DNA of 64,000 bases from Saprospiraceae bacterium (GCA_016708265.1 JADJGA010000004.1:248001-312000), one strand, 5' to 3'. Shown: positions 53,397-62,704, counted from the first letter of the stretch. A program made the numbers and translations. The notes: generated from the sequence alone by a model not told the origin.

Positions 53397-53581
53397 TTGC
53401 AGAACGTTAACCCAAATTAACCCTGAAGGTTGACTGAAGTTCAGATTTTCCTGATATTCAGATCCTATTATCGTAAAACAAACAGTTTGATTTAAAGCCT
53501 TTTGAAAAAAGTTCCTGAATGTCCAGAAAAATTCAAACTATTTATGCTATTTTTGGGAATTCTAAAATATGTCATTTCTAC

Positions 53582-54886
53582 ATGAATAAAAAGATAGCCA
53601 TCAGAATTGAAGACAAATACACAATGGAACGAAGGGTACCTTTAATTCCAAAGCACGTAAGCTATCTAAAAGAAAATTTCGGGTTTGATATATATATTGA
53701 AAGTTCATCAAAAAGAGTATTTACTGATAAAGAGTTTGAAAATGCAGGCGCAAAAGTTGTTAACTCAATTCGTGACATACCTGTCGTTTTTGGAGTAAAA
53801 GAAATGCCTTCAGATATTTTTAAGGAAGGATTTACATATGTATTTTTCTCACATACTATTAAGGGGCAGACTGCAAATATGCCTGAATTAAAGAAAATGG
53901 TAGAAAAAAAAGTAAATCTCATTGACTATGAAAAAATACGTGATGAGTCTGATAATAGAAAAATTTTCTTTGGCAGATATGCCGGTCTCGCGGGAATAAT
54001 AAATACATTATGGGCTTATGGTCAAAGATTAAATTCTCTGGGGATTATTACACCATTTTTAAATCTCAAACAGGCATATAAATATCATTCGCTTGCTGAA
54101 GCAGAAAGCACTATAATAGCCATAAAAGAAGAAATTGAAACTGAGGGCCTTCCTGAAAACATTTGCCCGCTGACTATTGGTATTACAGGTTATGGCCATG
54201 TAGGGTCGGGAGTAAAAGAAATACTGGAATTACTAAATCCTGTTGAAATTAGCCCTGAAGACTTACTTGAACTTGAAAATTCAAAAAAATACTCTAGCAG
54301 AACAATTTATATAACAACTTTCCGGGAAAAAGTCCTTGTCAAACCCATAAGCAACTTTGAATTCGAACTTCAGGATTATTACAGTCATCCGGAAAAATAT
54401 GTCAGTGATTTTGAAAAATATTTCGGAAAATTATCTATTCTGGTCAATTCAATGTATTGGGATAAAAGATATCCGAAACTGATCACAATGGATCAGATGA
54501 GAGATATTTATTCGGAGAATCATAAGCTAAAGACCATCGGTGATATTACCTGTGACCCTAAAGGTTCCATCGAATTTACATTGGAGTGCACGACAATCGA
54601 AGATCCTGTTTTTATATTTAATCCGGAACAAGGTACCAAAAAATCAGGTTTCATTGGAAAGGGAATATGCGTTCTGGCTGTCGATATTCTGCCCAGTGAA
54701 TTACCCAGAGAGTCTTCAGAAGGTTTTAGCAGTGCCATCCTGCAATATATTCCTGACATTGTCACATGCGATTACTCCGATAAATATGAAGACCTCAAAT
54801 TACCCTTGTGCATTAAAAAAGGTCTTATACTTCATAACGGCAATTTCACTCCGGAATTCCTGTACATGGAAGAATTTATAAAGTAA
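53582..54886 (+). CDS. Lysine-ketoglutarate reductase-like enzyme (saccharopine-forming)
   Basis: The 434-residue product matches the N-terminal part of eukaryotic LKR/SDH: IAIRIEDKYTMERRVPLIPKHV (AlaDH-like N-terminus), ELKKMVEKKVNLIDYEKI, FGRYAGLAGIINTLWAYGQRL, the NAD site ITGYGHVGSGVKEIL, and a C-terminal DITCDPKGSIEFTLECTTIEDP. It should condense lysine with 2-oxoglutarate to saccharopine. The start MNKKIAIRIEDK at 53582 is chosen because 21 in-frame upstream codons are atypical. It is followed after 24 bp by the saccharopine dehydrogenase gene, so both steps are in one operon. Confidence 0.85.
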   Translation: MNKKIAIRIEDKYTMERRVPLIPKHVSYLKENFGFDIYIESSSKRVFTDKEFENAGAKVVNSIRDIPVVFGVKEMPSDIFKEGFTYVFFSHTIKGQTANMPELKKMVEKKVNLIDYEKIRDESDNRKIFFGRYAGLAGIINTLWAYGQRLNSLGIITPFLNLKQAYKYHSLAEAESTIIAIKEEIETEGLPENICPLTIGITGYGHVGSGVKEILELLNPVEISPEDLLELENSKKYSSRTIYITTFREKVLVKPISNFEFELQDYYSHPEKYVSDFEKYFGKLSILVNSMYWDKRYPKLITMDQMRDIYSENHKLKTIGDITCDPKGSIEFTLECTTIEDPVFIFNPEQGTKKSGFIGKGICVLAVDILPSELPRESSEGFSSAILQYIPDIVTCDYSDKYEDLKLPLCIKKGLILHNGNFTPEFLYMEEFIK

Positions 54887-54910
54887 AACACAAATGAATA
54901 AAGTCCAAAG

Positions 54911-56275
54911 ATGAAAAAAATATTTGTAGTCGGAGCAGGTTTGTCATCTGCCAGTCTTATAGATTATCTCCTGAAAAATTCTGTCAATTATGATTGGGAG
55001 ATTCTGATTGGAGACCTTGACCAGGAGTTGGCAAATCAAAAATTAAAAAATCATCCTAACGGTAAAGCTGTATACTTTGATGTCTTCAGTGAAGAAATGC
55101 GGAATTCTGTTGTGTCCGGTTCAGATATTGTAATTTCTCTCCTTCCGGCCGATTTGCACTACCTTTTGCTTGAGACATGCCTCAGATTCTCAAAGAATTT
55201 GATTACAGCTTCTTATGTACCTGATGAACTTTGGAAAAAAAATCAGGAATTTATTGATAAAGGAATGACTGTAATATATGAATGTGGACTTGATCCGGGA
55301 ATTGATCACATGTCGGCTATGGAAATACTGGATAAAATCAGAATGGAAGGGGGAAATATTCTTTCTTTTAAATCTTCTACAGGAGGTCTTGTAGCAACTG
55401 AAAACGACGACAATCCCTGGAATTATAAATTCACATGGAATCCCCGTAATGTTGTTCTGGCAGGAAAAGCCGGAGCTCAATATAAGCAAAACGGAAAACT
55501 GAAATATGTGCCATATCACAGATTATTTGAAAGAGCTGAACCAATTAAAATAGAAGAAGATGATAATTTTGAAACATATCCAAACAGAGATTCTTTAAAA
55601 TACTTATCTGTATATGGCTTACATAATATTGAAACTATGTACAGAGGAACTATCAGAAGGTCAGGATTTAGCAATTCTTGGAATCAAATGATAAAACTTG
55701 GTTTGACCGAAGACAGTTTTGTTCTTGAAAATTCAAAAAATATGACCTATAGAGAACTTTTGGAATCTTTGCTTCCGGAAGGGAAATCAGCTGATATACG
55801 GGAAAAAGTTGCCAGTTATCTGAACATAGAAATTGATTCAACCGAAATGAAAAAGCTTGAATGGCTTGAAATATTTCAAGATAAGATAATTCCAATTGCG
55901 GGAGCAACACCAGCAATTGCACTTCAGAAATTGCTGGAAGAAAAATGGAAACTGAATCCGGATGACAAAGATATGATAGTAATGCAACATGAATTTGTTT
56001 TTGAGACTAACCAAAAGGATATCAATAAGATAACGTCATCACTTGTTCTGACAGGAAAAGACAAAACTCATACAGCAATGGCAATGACTGTCGGATTGCC
56101 ACTTGGCATTGCAGCTAAGTTGATATTGACAGGCCAAATCAATAAAAAGGGTATTCTAATACCAATCCAAAGAGAAATTTATAAACCTATACTTGAGGAA
56201 TTACAAGAATTCAATATCACTTTCAAAGAGAAAAAGGAAAAAATAAAAAAAGGGAACCAAAGTCCCCTTTTATGA
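54911..56275 (+). CDS. Saccharopine dehydrogenase (C-terminal LKR/SDH type)
   Basis: The 454-residue product starts with KKIFVVGAGLSSASLIDYLL (Rossmann) and has ISLLPADLHYLLLETC, YECGLDPGIDHMSAMEIL, SFKSSTGGLVATENDDNPWNYKFTW and RGTIRRSGFSNSWNQM, all found in the SDH half of LKR/SDH. It should oxidise saccharopine to glutamate and 2-aminoadipate semialdehyde. It follows the LKR-like gene in one operon. Separate LKR and SDH proteins rather than a fusion are the usual bacterial arrangement of this eukaryote-like pathway. Confidence 0.88.
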   Translation: MKKIFVVGAGLSSASLIDYLLKNSVNYDWEILIGDLDQELANQKLKNHPNGKAVYFDVFSEEMRNSVVSGSDIVISLLPADLHYLLLETCLRFSKNLITASYVPDELWKKNQEFIDKGMTVIYECGLDPGIDHMSAMEILDKIRMEGGNILSFKSSTGGLVATENDDNPWNYKFTWNPRNVVLAGKAGAQYKQNGKLKYVPYHRLFERAEPIKIEEDDNFETYPNRDSLKYLSVYGLHNIETMYRGTIRRSGFSNSWNQMIKLGLTEDSFVLENSKNMTYRELLESLLPEGKSADIREKVASYLNIEIDSTEMKKLEWLEIFQDKIIPIAGATPAIALQKLLEEKWKLNPDDKDMIVMQHEFVFETNQKDINKITSSLVLTGKDKTHTAMAMTVGLPLGIAAKLILTGQINKKGILIPIQREIYKPILEELQEFNITFKEKKEKIKKGNQSPLL

Positions 56276-56283
56276 TCATTTTT

Positions 56284-57498
56284 TTAATTATCGCACTCTT
56301 TTATTGTTTTTCTGATTATTTCAATACACTCATGTATTTGATTTTCAGTTATTACCAAAGGAGGTGCAAATCTTATGATATCTCCATGTGTAGGTTTCGC
56401 AAGCAATCCGTTATCCCTTAATTTCAGACAAACATTCCAAGCATCAATACCGTTTTTTGATTTTATTACTATAGCATTCAGAAGTCCTTTTCCTCTGACA
56501 TTTGTGATCATATCACTGTCAATGCCTCTCAAACCTGCTCTCAGGATTTCACCCATTTTGAAAGCATTATCAGTAAGTTTCTCATCTTTTACTACCTCAA
56601 GAGCAGCAATTGCTACTTTACATGCTAAAGGGTTACCACCAAATGTTGAACCATGCTCACCGGGTTTTATCGTAAGCATCACTTCATCATCTGCCAGTAC
56701 TGCTGATACCGGATATTGGCCGCCTGAAAGTGCTTTGCCGAGAATAACAACATCAGGTTTTATATCTTCATAATCAGAAGCAAGCATTCTTCCAGTCCTG
56801 GCAATTCCAGTCTGTATTTCATCGGCTATAAAGAGAACATTTCTGGATTTGCACAATTCAAAAGACTTTTTCAGGTAACCTTCATCAGGAACCATCACTC
56901 CGGCTTCTCCCTGAATTGGCTCTACAATAAATGCTATCACATCAGGGTCTTCTAATTGCTTTGCGAGTGCCTCAGTATCGTTATAAGGAACTGTTACGAT
57001 TCCTGGTGTAAATGGCCCGTAATGAGAAGTTGATTCAGGATCATTAGAAGCCGAGATAACAGAAATAGTCCTGCCATGAAAATTATCTCTTGCGAAAATG
57101 ATCTTAGCCTGGTTGTCTTTAACTCCCTTTACCTTGTATCCCCACTTTCTGGCAAGTTTCATTGCTGTTTCAACACCTTCTGCTCCGGTATTCATAGGCA
57201 ATATTTTATCATAGCCGAAATAATCTGTAACAAATTTTTCATACTCTCCCAGGACATCATTATGAAATGCCCTTGAAGTCAAAGCAAGTTTCTTTGCCTG
57301 TTCAATCATAGCATTAACAATTTTAGGATGGCAATGCCCCTGATTAACAGCACTATATGAAGAAAGGAAATCAAAATATTTTTTTCCTTCCACATCCCAA
57401 ACAAATACTCCCTCTCCTTTGCTCAGCACTACAGGAAGAGGGTGATAATTATGTGCTCCATACTTATCTTCAAGATCGATATAATATTTACTTGTCAT
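56284..57498 (-). CDS. rocD: Ornithine aminotransferase
   Basis: Converts ornithine and 2-oxoglutarate to glutamate semialdehyde and glutamate. The 404-residue PLP class III enzyme has KYGAHNYHPLPVVLSKGEGVFVWDVEGKKYFDFLSSYSAVNQGHCHP, MNTGAEGVETAMKLARKWGY, FHGRTIS, IVEPIQGEAGVMVPDEGYL, LIADEIQTGIARTG, VVILGKALSGG (PLP Lys) and EHGSTFGGNPLACKVA. The start MTSKYYIDLEDKYG at 57498 is chosen because an upstream ATG (57525) lies in the promoter box. Convergent with the saccharopine operon. Confidence 0.95.
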   Translation of the reverse strand: MTSKYYIDLEDKYGAHNYHPLPVVLSKGEGVFVWDVEGKKYFDFLSSYSAVNQGHCHPKIVNAMIEQAKKLALTSRAFHNDVLGEYEKFVTDYFGYDKILPMNTGAEGVETAMKLARKWGYKVKGVKDNQAKIIFARDNFHGRTISVISASNDPESTSHYGPFTPGIVTVPYNDTEALAKQLEDPDVIAFIVEPIQGEAGVMVPDEGYLKKSFELCKSRNVLFIADEIQTGIARTGRMLASDYEDIKPDVVILGKALSGGQYPVSAVLADDEVMLTIKPGEHGSTFGGNPLACKVAIAALEVVKDEKLTDNAFKMGEILRAGLRGIDSDMITNVRGKGLLNAIVIKSKNGIDAWNVCLKLRDNGLLAKPTHGDIIRFAPPLVITENQIHECIEIIRKTIKECDN

Positions 57499-57522
57499 AT
57501 ATAAAATTTTGTTATAAAAATA

Positions 57523-57530
57523 CAAAAGTA
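57523..57530 (-). promoter_or_regulatory. rocD: Minus-7 box of rocD
   Basis: Minus-strand TACTTTTG (TAnnTTTG) places the start of transcription near 57517 and supports translation from 57498. Confidence 0.55.
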
Positions 57531-57905
57531 AATTAAAATTACCATTCTTAAAAATCTTTTCATCTTTTGAATACTGTTCAGAAGAAAAAAACCTGTACTG
57601 CCTGATTCAGTTTCTCTATCTTATACAATTTTACTTTCATAATGTTGCAAATAAAAATTGCATAATACTGATAGATAATAAAATTTTTAATTGCAATAAT
57701 TTATTGTCACATCAGTAATAAACCTATAAAAATTAGATTATTTATTGTTTAAAACATTTCAGTATCTGGTTAATAGACCTCATAGGTATTGAATGTATTA
57801 CAATTGTGTTAATACTACTGATGTATTTTGTTGCCAATAAGTCCACCATGCATGATTATTGAGCTATAAATTAAATTCAAAAACAAGAATCTTTATAATA
57901 GGTAA
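57531..57905. other. Gene-free AT-rich spacer
   Basis: About 375 bp between rocD and tRNA-Pro with no coding frame, repeat or RNA I can support. Confidence 0.5.
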
Positions 57906-57908
57906 TTG

Positions 57909-57982
57909 TCGGGGTGAGAGGATTTGAACCTCCGGCCTCTACGTCCCGAACGTAGCGCGCTACCGGGCTGCGCTACACCCCG
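57909..57982 (-). tRNA. tRNA-Pro (CGG)
   Basis: 74-nt cloverleaf on the minus strand: acceptor CGGGGTG / CACCCCG, D arm GCGCAGCCCGGTAGCGC, anticodon arm CTACGTTCGGGACGTAG with anticodon CGG, T arm GGAGGTTCAAATCCTC, discriminator A. CCA is not encoded. Confidence 0.96.
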
Positions 57983-57983
57983 A

Positions 57984-58026
57984 GAATGAGTGTGAGTGCG
58001 AGTGTGGGTTTGAGTGTGAGTATTGG
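57984..58026. repeat. GAGTGTG-type microsatellite in tRNA-Pro leader
   Basis: Imperfect reiteration of GAGTGTG/GAGTGCG/GGGTTTG on the plus strand, lying between the putative tRNA-Pro promoter (58045-58052) and the 5' end of the tRNA. Confidence 0.7.
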
Positions 58027-58044
58027 TTTAATAAAATTTTAGTG

Positions 58045-58052
58045 CAAAAATA
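58045..58052 (-). promoter_or_regulatory. Minus-7 box for tRNA-Pro
   Basis: Minus-strand TATTTTTG (TAnnTTTG), about 60 bp upstream of the mature tRNA 5' end, implying a leader with the microsatellite that must be processed off. Confidence 0.4.
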
Positions 58053-58102
58053 AAACATTTTTTCTAAAAGTAAATATGGCTAATGAAGTTTATGGAAAAA
58101 TC

Positions 58103-58561
58103 CTAAAAGTTTTTTATCACGAACTTACCATTTGTAACTTTCAGGTCTTTTCCTTCAAATTGAGCTGTAAAACTATATGTACCTGTAAGTATTTTATTAA
58201 CAGTATCAAATTTGTCAATCTTAAGTGTTCCTGAGCTTATCAGATATACATATGTTTTACCACCTGAAAACAGATAAAAAGAAGTGATGAGTTCATTTTC
58301 CGATTTGCCTAAGGTATAGGATTTCATTTTCAAAGCCCCATCTATTTCCCAATGCAGAGTATAGATATTATCAGAACCAAATATTCTGGGTACTCCATTA
58401 TCTATTTTATAATAAAAATCCCTTGCTTCCCATTTTTTACCGTCTATTTCCATCTGAAATACTGGTACAAGGACTTCTTCTTCAACAACAGGATCAACTT
58501 CTTTTCCACATGAAAAATTCAGCAGTACTATAGCAAAAATAAAAAATCTGATAAATTTCAT
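58103..58561 (-). CDS. Small beta-sandwich lipoprotein, DUF6252-like
   Basis: The 152-residue product has a lipoprotein signal (FIFAIVLLNFSC, Cys about 18) followed by FQMEIDGKKWEARDF and a tail ILTGTYSFTAQFEGKDLKVTNGKFVIKNF. This resembles the Bacteroidota DUF6252-type lipoproteins as I recall them. Function is unknown. It is monocistronic and downstream of the putative small RNA on the same strand. Confidence 0.65.
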   Translation of the reverse strand: MKFIRFFIFAIVLLNFSCGKEVDPVVEEEVLVPVFQMEIDGKKWEARDFYYKIDNGVPRIFGSDNIYTLHWEIDGALKMKSYTLGKSENELITSFYLFSGGKTYVYLISSGTLKIDKFDTVNKILTGTYSFTAQFEGKDLKVTNGKFVIKNF

Positions 58562-58679
58562 CTAATGAGTTTTAATTGTTCAATATCAAAGAATATAATT
58601 TTTATGAAAAGTGCATCACAAATATGAACCTAAAACAAAATAAAAGAGAAAATATTATAGAAAGGAAGTTATTTGAAAT

Positions 58680-58778
58680 AAAAAAAAACTATATGCCCGC
58701 TAAAGAGAAAAAAAGGTTTTTGGGATGAACTCTATAATTCCTTCTGAAACTAAAATAACACCGGACATATAGTTTATG
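58680..58778 (-). ncRNA. Candidate 6S-like small RNA
   Basis: On the minus strand a TACTTTTG promoter box precedes a region whose two ends pair over 14 bp (AAACTATATGTCCG with CGGGCATATAGTTT, one G-U pair). The stem encloses two U-rich strands flanking a short apical segment, and a run of U follows directly. Promoter, closed stem with large internal bubble and terminator within about 100 nt fit the shape of 6S RNA; a Flavobacteria-type 6S RNA of about this length is known in Rfam. Identity is by shape only. Confidence 0.55.
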
Positions 58779-58781
58779 ATG

Positions 58782-58789
58782 CAAAAGTA
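58782..58789 (-). promoter_or_regulatory. Promoter box of small RNA
   Basis: Minus-strand TACTTTTG with a TTG (58808-58810 on the complement) 18 bp upstream, close to the 19-21 bp spacing of the Bacteroidota consensus. Confidence 0.55.
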
Positions 58790-58852
58790 AAACTAAAAAT
58801 CATATTACAAAATTTTTTAATATGTTTTTTTAATTTTTTTTCACAATACCCA

Positions 58853-59799
58853 TTATTTATATTTAATTTTATGTATTGTCTTTGCAAAACCGGCAAAAAT
58901 GCCATATCCGTTTTTTATATTTGAAAAAAGATTCATAGGAAGTATAATCGTGCTATCATCCTTGTTTTTATTCCAGTTTAATTGTTCAAGTGTGCTAATA
59001 TATTTATAATAATCCTCACTGCAGCTTATAAATTCAAAAGTAGAATAACCCTCAATTATGTTATTCTCTTTATCAAACCCATCATAACTATCAAATTCTA
59101 AATAGTTTTGCTCATTTTTTTCAATTGGGCAAAAAGAAGTGTATTAACAGCATTTGCAGGCAGTACTGACATTATATTTTGACTGTTATTGGATATCCAA
59201 GATGTATCGGTAAATGAAATTGTATCACCTGAAATGGAAATTGCCTTTTTTTTGACTATATGCCGGATAATCATGTATTTATTGTTGCCCGGATTGATTA
59301 CAAACCGGTTTGACAGGACTTGTTCGTTTTCTGTATTCAAATGAACGGTGCCGGTATAACTGATCATATTAACTGGTCCTGGCAGCCAGGTTTCAGAACC
59401 TATCATCTCAAATCCGGGATAACTAACATAAATTGAGTAATACTGATCACTTAAGAGTTTTTCATTCACATCAAACAAATTGCTGTTTGTATTTCTGACA
59501 AAACTGATTGCTCTATTATTCTGGTCGAATAATTCTATTTTGCATTTATCATAATCGATATCGGTATTTCCAATTGAGTAAGGAGACTTTGTTTTTGTGA
59601 TTGACATTTCAAAAGTTGTATCGTTGGTAATGAAACAATTCAGAACAAGTTTATCTTTTTCCCTATAATCGGAAACCGGAAATTCCTTTTCACATGAAAC
59701 TATGAAAATCAGCAAAAAAAAAGTGAGTGGCTTACACCTGCAAAATACTGAACTCAAAATCAAGAATTTAATTTTTTGCAAAAATAAACAATCACTCAC
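58853..59799 (-). CDS. DUF4249-like lipoprotein, frame broken in poly-A
   Basis: The first frame (59799-59098) encodes a lipoprotein signal (FFLLIFIVSC), then EKEFPVSDYREKDKLVLNCFI, SYPGFEMIGSETWLPGPV and an end ...ALFAQLKKMSKTI. After the run of seven A (at about 59113-59119, complement) the +1-inserted frame continues EQNYLEFDSYDGFDKENNII and SEDYYKYISTLEQLNW, ending SNIKNGYGIFAGFAKTIHK to 58853. These are the typical DUF4249 C-terminal motifs. One added A gives 948 nt, 315 codons plus stop. DUF4249 proteins are usually encoded with TonB receptors; here FecR is directly upstream and no receptor is present. Confidence 0.75.
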
Positions 59800-59846
59800 T
59801 TAAACAACCATTAAAACCAAAAAAGAATGAAAATTTAATATTACTT

Positions 59847-60767
59847 TCATTTCGAGGAAATGATAAACTGCCCTTTGGAATTTATCACATTTACATCAAA
59901 AACAATTTCCATGAATCGGGTGAAATCCTTGACCGAGGAATTTCTGATTGTGGTATGGATTGTTTCAGTTCCTAAATCTTTTATATCATTATTTAATACT
60001 ATTACTTCATTTTGATAAATATCATTTATCGTTTTTATTGCCTCATTAACGGTAACATTGTCAAACTTGATGTCATAGTAAATTCCTTCACCTGCAATTT
60101 TTGAATTCAGAGTTCTAACTTCTACTTCATCACCGATAAAAGCAGTTTGCTTACTCAACAGAAATGTTGCTTTACCGTTTTTATCTTCTATCTTAACTCT
60201 GCCTTCTATAAGATCTACACTGATTCCTTTATCTGAATCATCGACATAAAACTGAGTACCGAGAACGGTTATAGAATAATCCCTTATTTTAATTCTAAAT
60301 GGTGATGAACTTTTCGCCACGTTAAAAAATGCATTTCCATGTAGTGTGACTTCTCTGTTGCCGGAATTAAACTCAGAAGAAAGTTGAAGTTCTGATCCGT
60401 TGTCAAGAATAATATCTGAGCCATCGACTAAAACCAAATGATCAGTTGCACCATTTGCCTTGTATTTTGTGCTACTGTCTGTAAAAAATCTGATAGCAAA
60501 AACACTGAAAACCAAAACAACTGCTACTGCTGCGTATTTATACCAATTTATTTGAGACTTATTATTGATTTTCGAAGAAATATTTGCCCATGCTTTTTCA
60601 GTGTCAAATTTCTTCCAGTTCTTAAGCTGTGATGCTGAATCGTGAATTTCCAATATCTCAAAAAATTTATTTTCGTCTTTAATTTCTGACAATAAAGTTT
60701 CAAACATAGCTTTTTCACTGTTGTCTGAAATATTATCCAAGTTGTATTTTTTTGTCAGTCCTTTCAT
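59847..60767 (-). CDS. FecR family anti-sigma factor
   Basis: The 306-residue product has an N-terminal cytosolic region, a TM helix (YAAVAVVLVFSVFAIRFF, about 78-96), a FecR domain (DGSDIILDNGSELQLSSEFNSGNREVTLHGNAFFNVAKSSSPFRI, VLGTQFYVDD) and a DUF4974/secretin-like C-terminal region (FDNVTVNEAIKTINDIYQN). It should relay a periplasmic signal from a TonB-dependent transducer to an ECF sigma factor. No sigma factor or TonB receptor is adjacent, and the DUF4249-like gene starts 47 bp downstream. Confidence 0.93.
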   Translation of the reverse strand: MKGLTKKYNLDNISDNSEKAMFETLLSEIKDENKFFEILEIHDSASQLKNWKKFDTEKAWANISSKINNKSQINWYKYAAVAVVLVFSVFAIRFFTDSSTKYKANGATDHLVLVDGSDIILDNGSELQLSSEFNSGNREVTLHGNAFFNVAKSSSPFRIKIRDYSITVLGTQFYVDDSDKGISVDLIEGRVKIEDKNGKATFLLSKQTAFIGDEVEVRTLNSKIAGEGIYYDIKFDNVTVNEAIKTINDIYQNEVIVLNNDIKDLGTETIHTTIRNSSVKDFTRFMEIVFDVNVINSKGQFIISSK

Positions 60768-61092
60768 ATTGATTTGAGATCACACTTATGATGAATTAGT
60801 TTTGTGATACCCTTAAACGATTTCAATATTTAAATTAATTTTTTAATAAGTCCGGAAATTTCCTGATTATCACTTTTTCCTAACTACCTATTCCAATTTA
60901 GCTCTTATTCTTCTTTCATTTTTCCATAATAATTAAAATTCCATTTTCCCATATATTCATAAATAATATTTGTCCTCTTGCTGCGTTAGTTAAGTATTCT
61001 ATACCCAAAAAATTTAATTCATAAATTATCTGACATTTGCAGTATTATACCGGATTTAACTTAAACTATTTCTCCGGACTAAAACAAACATA
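60768..61092. other. Spacer with no gene seen
   Basis: About 325 bp of AT-rich DNA between FecR (minus) and the subtilase gene (plus), where a sigma factor gene might have been expected. No ORF, repeat or RNA recognised. Confidence 0.5.
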
Positions 61093-62688
61093 ATGAAAAA
61101 CATTCCTTTAATCATAATTTTATTTTTCCCTTATATTGTTTTCTCGCAGAGTTTAAATCGTTATATTATAAAAACAAAAAGCAATAATTCTGAGGAAAGA
61201 CTTAAAACCATTCTTAAACTGAGACAAGCAGATGATATTAAGCCCATATTCAATGAATTGAATCTTTATTCCCTCATTTTGGAGGAAGATGGTCAAAGGG
61301 TAATTTCTGAATTAGAAAAAAACAATAAAATAGAATATATTGTTGAAGATCTGCCTCTTGAATACAGAAATACACCTAACGATATTTTTTACAAAAAACA
61401 ATATGCTCCATCAATTATAAAAGCCGATGAAGTTTGGGATAATAATACAGGTGGTCTCACCGGAGTAAAAGATACAATTGTAGTAGCAGTACTTGACCTT
61501 GGAATGTTTGCTGGCCATGAAGATCTCAAAGACAATATCTGGAAGAATTATGCAGATAAACCTGGTGACAAAATTGACAATGATGGCAATGGATATATTG
61601 ATGATCATTCCGGACTCGACATTGCAACGAAGACAGATGCTTTGAATTCACATTACCATGGTACAGGTGTTGCCGGAATTATAGGAGCAAAAGGTAATAA
61701 CAATATCGGCATTTCAGGAATTAACTGGAATATTAAAATACTTCCGATTACTTCAATCCGATATATTTCTGATGTAATAGAAGGGTATAACTATATTTAT
61801 AATCTCCGAAAGTCTTACAATAATTCTAATGGAGTAAAAGGTGCTTTTATTGTTTGTACAAATCTTTCTGCAGGTTACGACAAAACGTTCCCGGATGACA
61901 GTCAGGCCTTTACTGACTGGTGCAATATTTATGACCTGTTAGGTACCCAGGGAATACTCAGTGTGACTTCTGCTTCAAATGATGACATGAATGTTGAGAT
62001 TGAAGGTGACATGCCCACATTGTGCACGAGCCAGTACCTTATTCCCGTCACGAGTACAGATGAAAATGACAAATTTGATGTAACGAAATCATTTGGTTCA
62101 AAAAGTATTGATATAGCTGCTCCCGGGAGGGCAATTTATACACTTACAACCGACAATGCTTACAGGAAAGATTTCACCGGAAATTCTGCTGCTGCCCCTC
62201 ATGTTGCCGGGGCAATAGGCTTGATCTATACTATTCCCTGCCAGGGTTTTACTGATAAGATAAAAGCAAATCCTTCAGAACTGAGTCTTAAGATCAAAGA
62301 ATATCTGCTAACATATTCCGATAAGCACAGTGACCTGAAAGATAAAACATTGTGCGGTGGCAGACTGAATATTTATAACACTTATATTCATCTTGCGGAA
62401 TTATGCGGTGCCCTGCCAACAAATAAGCTATTAATAAAAACGATTGCACCAAACCCAGCATATAATAATACTACAATAGAATATGACATAGAAAACTATG
62501 ATAATCACACATTAAATCTCTATAATGCAAGTGGGAAACTGGTCATCAGGGAGATATTTAAACCAAATATTTTCGGTACCAGGAGTATTAATATCGATGT
62601 GAGTAGTTTCCCCACCGGGGTGTATTACCTGACTTTAGTATCAGGAGACAATTCAGTTTCAAAACCATTGGTCATTTCCCGAAAATGA
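61093..62688 (+). CDS. Secreted S8 subtilase with type IX sorting domain
   Basis: The 531-residue product has a signal peptide (NIPLIIILFFPYIVFSQ), a short propeptide, and a subtilisin domain: catalytic Asp in VVAVLDLGMFAGHEDL (about 135; DLG instead of DTG), His in YHGTGVAGIIGA (about 189), and Ser in FTGNSAAAPHVAGAI (about 365). The final 75 residues (LLIKTIAPNPAYNNTTIEYDIE ... YNASGKLVIREIF ... TGVYYLTLVSG) are a type A T9SS sorting domain. It should be exported by the Por system and attached outside. Catalytic residues are all present despite DLG/HGTG/GNSAAAP variants. Confidence 0.93.
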   Translation: MKNIPLIIILFFPYIVFSQSLNRYIIKTKSNNSEERLKTILKLRQADDIKPIFNELNLYSLILEEDGQRVISELEKNNKIEYIVEDLPLEYRNTPNDIFYKKQYAPSIIKADEVWDNNTGGLTGVKDTIVVAVLDLGMFAGHEDLKDNIWKNYADKPGDKIDNDGNGYIDDHSGLDIATKTDALNSHYHGTGVAGIIGAKGNNNIGISGINWNIKILPITSIRYISDVIEGYNYIYNLRKSYNNSNGVKGAFIVCTNLSAGYDKTFPDDSQAFTDWCNIYDLLGTQGILSVTSASNDDMNVEIEGDMPTLCTSQYLIPVTSTDENDKFDVTKSFGSKSIDIAAPGRAIYTLTTDNAYRKDFTGNSAAAPHVAGAIGLIYTIPCQGFTDKIKANPSELSLKIKEYLLTYSDKHSDLKDKTLCGGRLNIYNTYIHLAELCGALPTNKLLIKTIAPNPAYNNTTIEYDIENYDNHTLNLYNASGKLVIREIFKPNIFGTRSINIDVSSFPTGVYYLTLVSGDNSVSKPLVISRK

Positions 62689-62704
62689 TGCTTTGATAAT
62701 AAAC

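Noticed and set aside
56245..56285. Strong terminator between saccharopine dehydrogenase and rocD
   Set aside because: Only a short GGGA/TCCC stem with A/T-rich flanks is visible; too weak to call.
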